Below, piece by piece: positions 33,078-34,360 of a DNA stretch of 34,360 bases. Location of the stretch: NCBI GenBank assembly GCA_023433275.1, contig JAEZDN010000122.1:1-34360 (forward strand). The letters run 5' to 3'. A model generated the notes under the pieces. It was not told the origin of the DNA. It worked only from the letters and a program-made list of their open reading frames with translations, and did no database searches. A program made the translations under genes and the position numbers. How positions within the stretch are numbered: the stretch's first letter is position 1; the number at the start of each line of letters is the position of its first letter. Source of the DNA: Verrucomicrobiota bacterium. GTDB lineage: Bacteria; Verrucomicrobiota; Verrucomicrobiia; Opitutales; Opitutaceae.

Positions 33078-34166
33078 ATGAAATCCGACCTCAAGAAACA
33101 ACTCGGCCAGATTCGCACTGCCATCGACGCGCTCGATCAGAAGGCGGTGAAGCTGCTGAACACGCGCCTGAAGCTGGCCCAGAAAATCGGCGAGTTGAAG
33201 CGCGGCGCGCGGACGCGGATCTATGTGGCGGAACGCGAGGCCGATGTGCTGCGCCGCGTGCAGGCGGCGAACCAGGGACCCATCAAGCCGGCCGCGCTCC
33301 AGGCGATTTATCGCGAGATCATGTCGGCGGCCATCGCGCTGGAAAAGCCGCTGCTCATCGCCTACCTCGGACCCGAGGCCACCAACACGCACCAGGCGGC
33401 GCTCAAGAAATTCGGCGCGAGCGTCGAGTATCGTCCGATGCAATCACTGGCCGACGTGTTCGCGGCCGTGGAAAAGGGCGAGGCCGACTATGGCGTGGTG
33501 CCGGTCGAGAATTCGACGGAGGGATCGGTGCGCGACTCGCTCGACTTGTTTGTCGAGACGCCGCTGAAGATCGTCGCGGAAGTGCAGCTTTCGATCGAAC
33601 ATGCGCTGATCTCGCAGAGCCCGCTCGCGAAAATTCGGAAGGTGTATTCCAAGGACCAGGCCCTGGCGCAGTGCCGCCGCTGGCTTCAGCGGCACCTGCC
33701 GCACGCGCAACTCGTGGATGTCGATAGCACAGCGCTTGGGGTGCAGCACGCCGCGAAGGAGAAGGATGCCGCAGCCGTGGCGCCGCCGCTGGCGGCTGAG
33801 CGCTATGGCGTGCCGATCCAGGCGGAGCACATCCAGGACCAGAAGAACAATACCTCGCGCTTTGGCATTCTCGGCCATGAGCCGTCGGGGCCGTCGGGGA
33901 AGGGGCATGACAAGACAAGCCTGTTGGTCTCGCTTCATCATGAGCCGGGCGCGTTGCTGCGCGCCTTGAAGCCATTCGACGACCGGAAGCTGAACCTCAC
34001 GCGCATCGAGTCGCGTCCGAGCCGGTTGCGGCCCTGGGACTACATCTTCTTCCTCGACGTGGCCGGGCATTACGACGACCCGCCGATGCAGGAGGCGCTC
34101 AAGAAGCTGCGTCGGCAGTGTCCGCTGGTGAAGTGGCTCGGCAGTTACCCGGCGGTGAAGCGCTGA
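33078..34166 (+). CDS. pheA: Bifunctional chorismate mutase / prephenate dehydratase
   Basis: A 362-residue P-protein from ATG 33078. An AroQ-type chorismate mutase domain (4-90) is followed by prephenate dehydratase (92-270), with YLGPEATNTHQAA, VPVENSTEGSVRDSLDL (141-157) and the NNTSRF catalytic segment (257-262). An ACT regulatory domain (278-358) carries GALLRAL and the Phe-binding ESRP motif (311-314). It converts chorismate via prephenate to phenylpyruvate. Phe feedback on the ACT domain is expected from the motifs. The start matches the usual mutase N-terminus; an in-frame upstream ATG at 32949 adds an unlikely leader. The untranslated region upstream contains a Phe-rich small ORF and terminator, indicating possible transcriptional control as well. 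Confidence 0.96.
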   Translation: MKSDLKKQLGQIRTAIDALDQKAVKLLNTRLKLAQKIGELKRGARTRIYVAEREADVLRRVQAANQGPIKPAALQAIYREIMSAAIALEKPLLIAYLGPEATNTHQAALKKFGASVEYRPMQSLADVFAAVEKGEADYGVVPVENSTEGSVRDSLDLFVETPLKIVAEVQLSIEHALISQSPLAKIRKVYSKDQALAQCRRWLQRHLPHAQLVDVDSTALGVQHAAKEKDAAAVAPPLAAERYGVPIQAEHIQDQKNNTSRFGILGHEPSGPSGKGHDKTSLLVSLHHEPGALLRALKPFDDRKLNLTRIESRPSRLRPWDYIFFLDVAGHYDDPPMQEALKKLRRQCPLVKWLGSYPAVKR

Positions 34167-34360
34167 GCGGGAGCGATGCAGTAAGAATGCGATTCCGCAG
34201 TGTGCGCGGTCGGCTCTTCAGGGTCACGGTTGCGGCCCCGGGGAAGAAAGCGTGCATGCGGCGAGGAGCCAGGGGCGAGTCGTCAGAAACTGTCCGTTGT
34301 AGGGGCGTGGCTCGTCCACGCCCTCGGTTGCCGCAGCGAGAAAAGGGCGCGGCCCAAGCC
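34167..34360. repeat. Window end: spacer with an inverted hairpin repeat
   Basis: No ORF is supported. GTAGGGG at 34297-34303 leads into GGGCGTGG, loop CTCGT, CCACGCCC (8-bp stem) and CTCGG. It is a reversed relative of the CTCGGCCCCTAC elements at 21035 and 23689. Confidence 0.55.

Overview
The window reads as chromosomal DNA of a GC-rich Gram-negative bacterium. It most resembles a Verrucomicrobiota member, probably of the Opitutaceae type. That assignment is inference from gene content, without a database search: an ECF sigma factor followed by a Ser/Thr kinase with a TPR tail, a single-chain B12-dependent ribonucleotide reductase, a NamZ-type lipoprotein, many membrane GT-C glycosyltransferases, and spacers full of hairpin repeats and 7-bp tandem repeats. 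No tRNA, rRNA, CRISPR array or insertion sequence was found.

Positions 1-11846 (minus strand) form a surface-glycan cluster. In transcription order it has a GT-C membrane glycosyltransferase, a DPM1-like GT2, a GtrB/ArnC-like GT2, three more GT-C proteins (two of them paralogues), a Gfo/Idh/MocA sugar-nucleotide dehydrogenase, a hexapeptide N-acetyltransferase and a GT2 that runs off the left edge. The GT2 enzymes would make polyprenyl-phosphate sugars, the GT-C proteins would use them on the far side of the membrane, and the dehydrogenase and acetyltransferase would make an acetamido sugar nucleotide. A frameshifted GT2 relic lies just upstream of the first GT-C gene.

Positions 12152-17075 hold a VTT-domain membrane protein overlapping xseA, an isolated GT-C protein on the minus strand, and an exported MsrB whose last codons lie inside a heptamer repeat. 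Positions 17327-20699 carry the sigma factor and kinase pair. Positions 21166-24873 hold a NagB-like deaminase converging on a NamZ-like lipoprotein (a possible cell-wall amino-sugar salvage theme) and a class I DAHP synthase. Positions 25518-30101 hold rlmM with an in-frame palindromic insertion, nrdJ and a SpoU-family RNA methyltransferase. Positions 30582-32672 hold a divergent methyltransferase and FAD oxidoreductase.

The most striking element is upstream of pheA (33078-34166). A 29-codon ORF at 32759-32848 has five Phe codons, all TTT, within ten codons. It is followed by a strong intrinsic terminator. Four short segments can pair as 1:2, 2:3 and 3:4, which is the architecture of a classical phenylalanine attenuator. 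It has not been tested, and in GC-rich DNA the pairing alone could be chance, but the Phe codons, the pairing, the terminator and the gene it precedes all agree.
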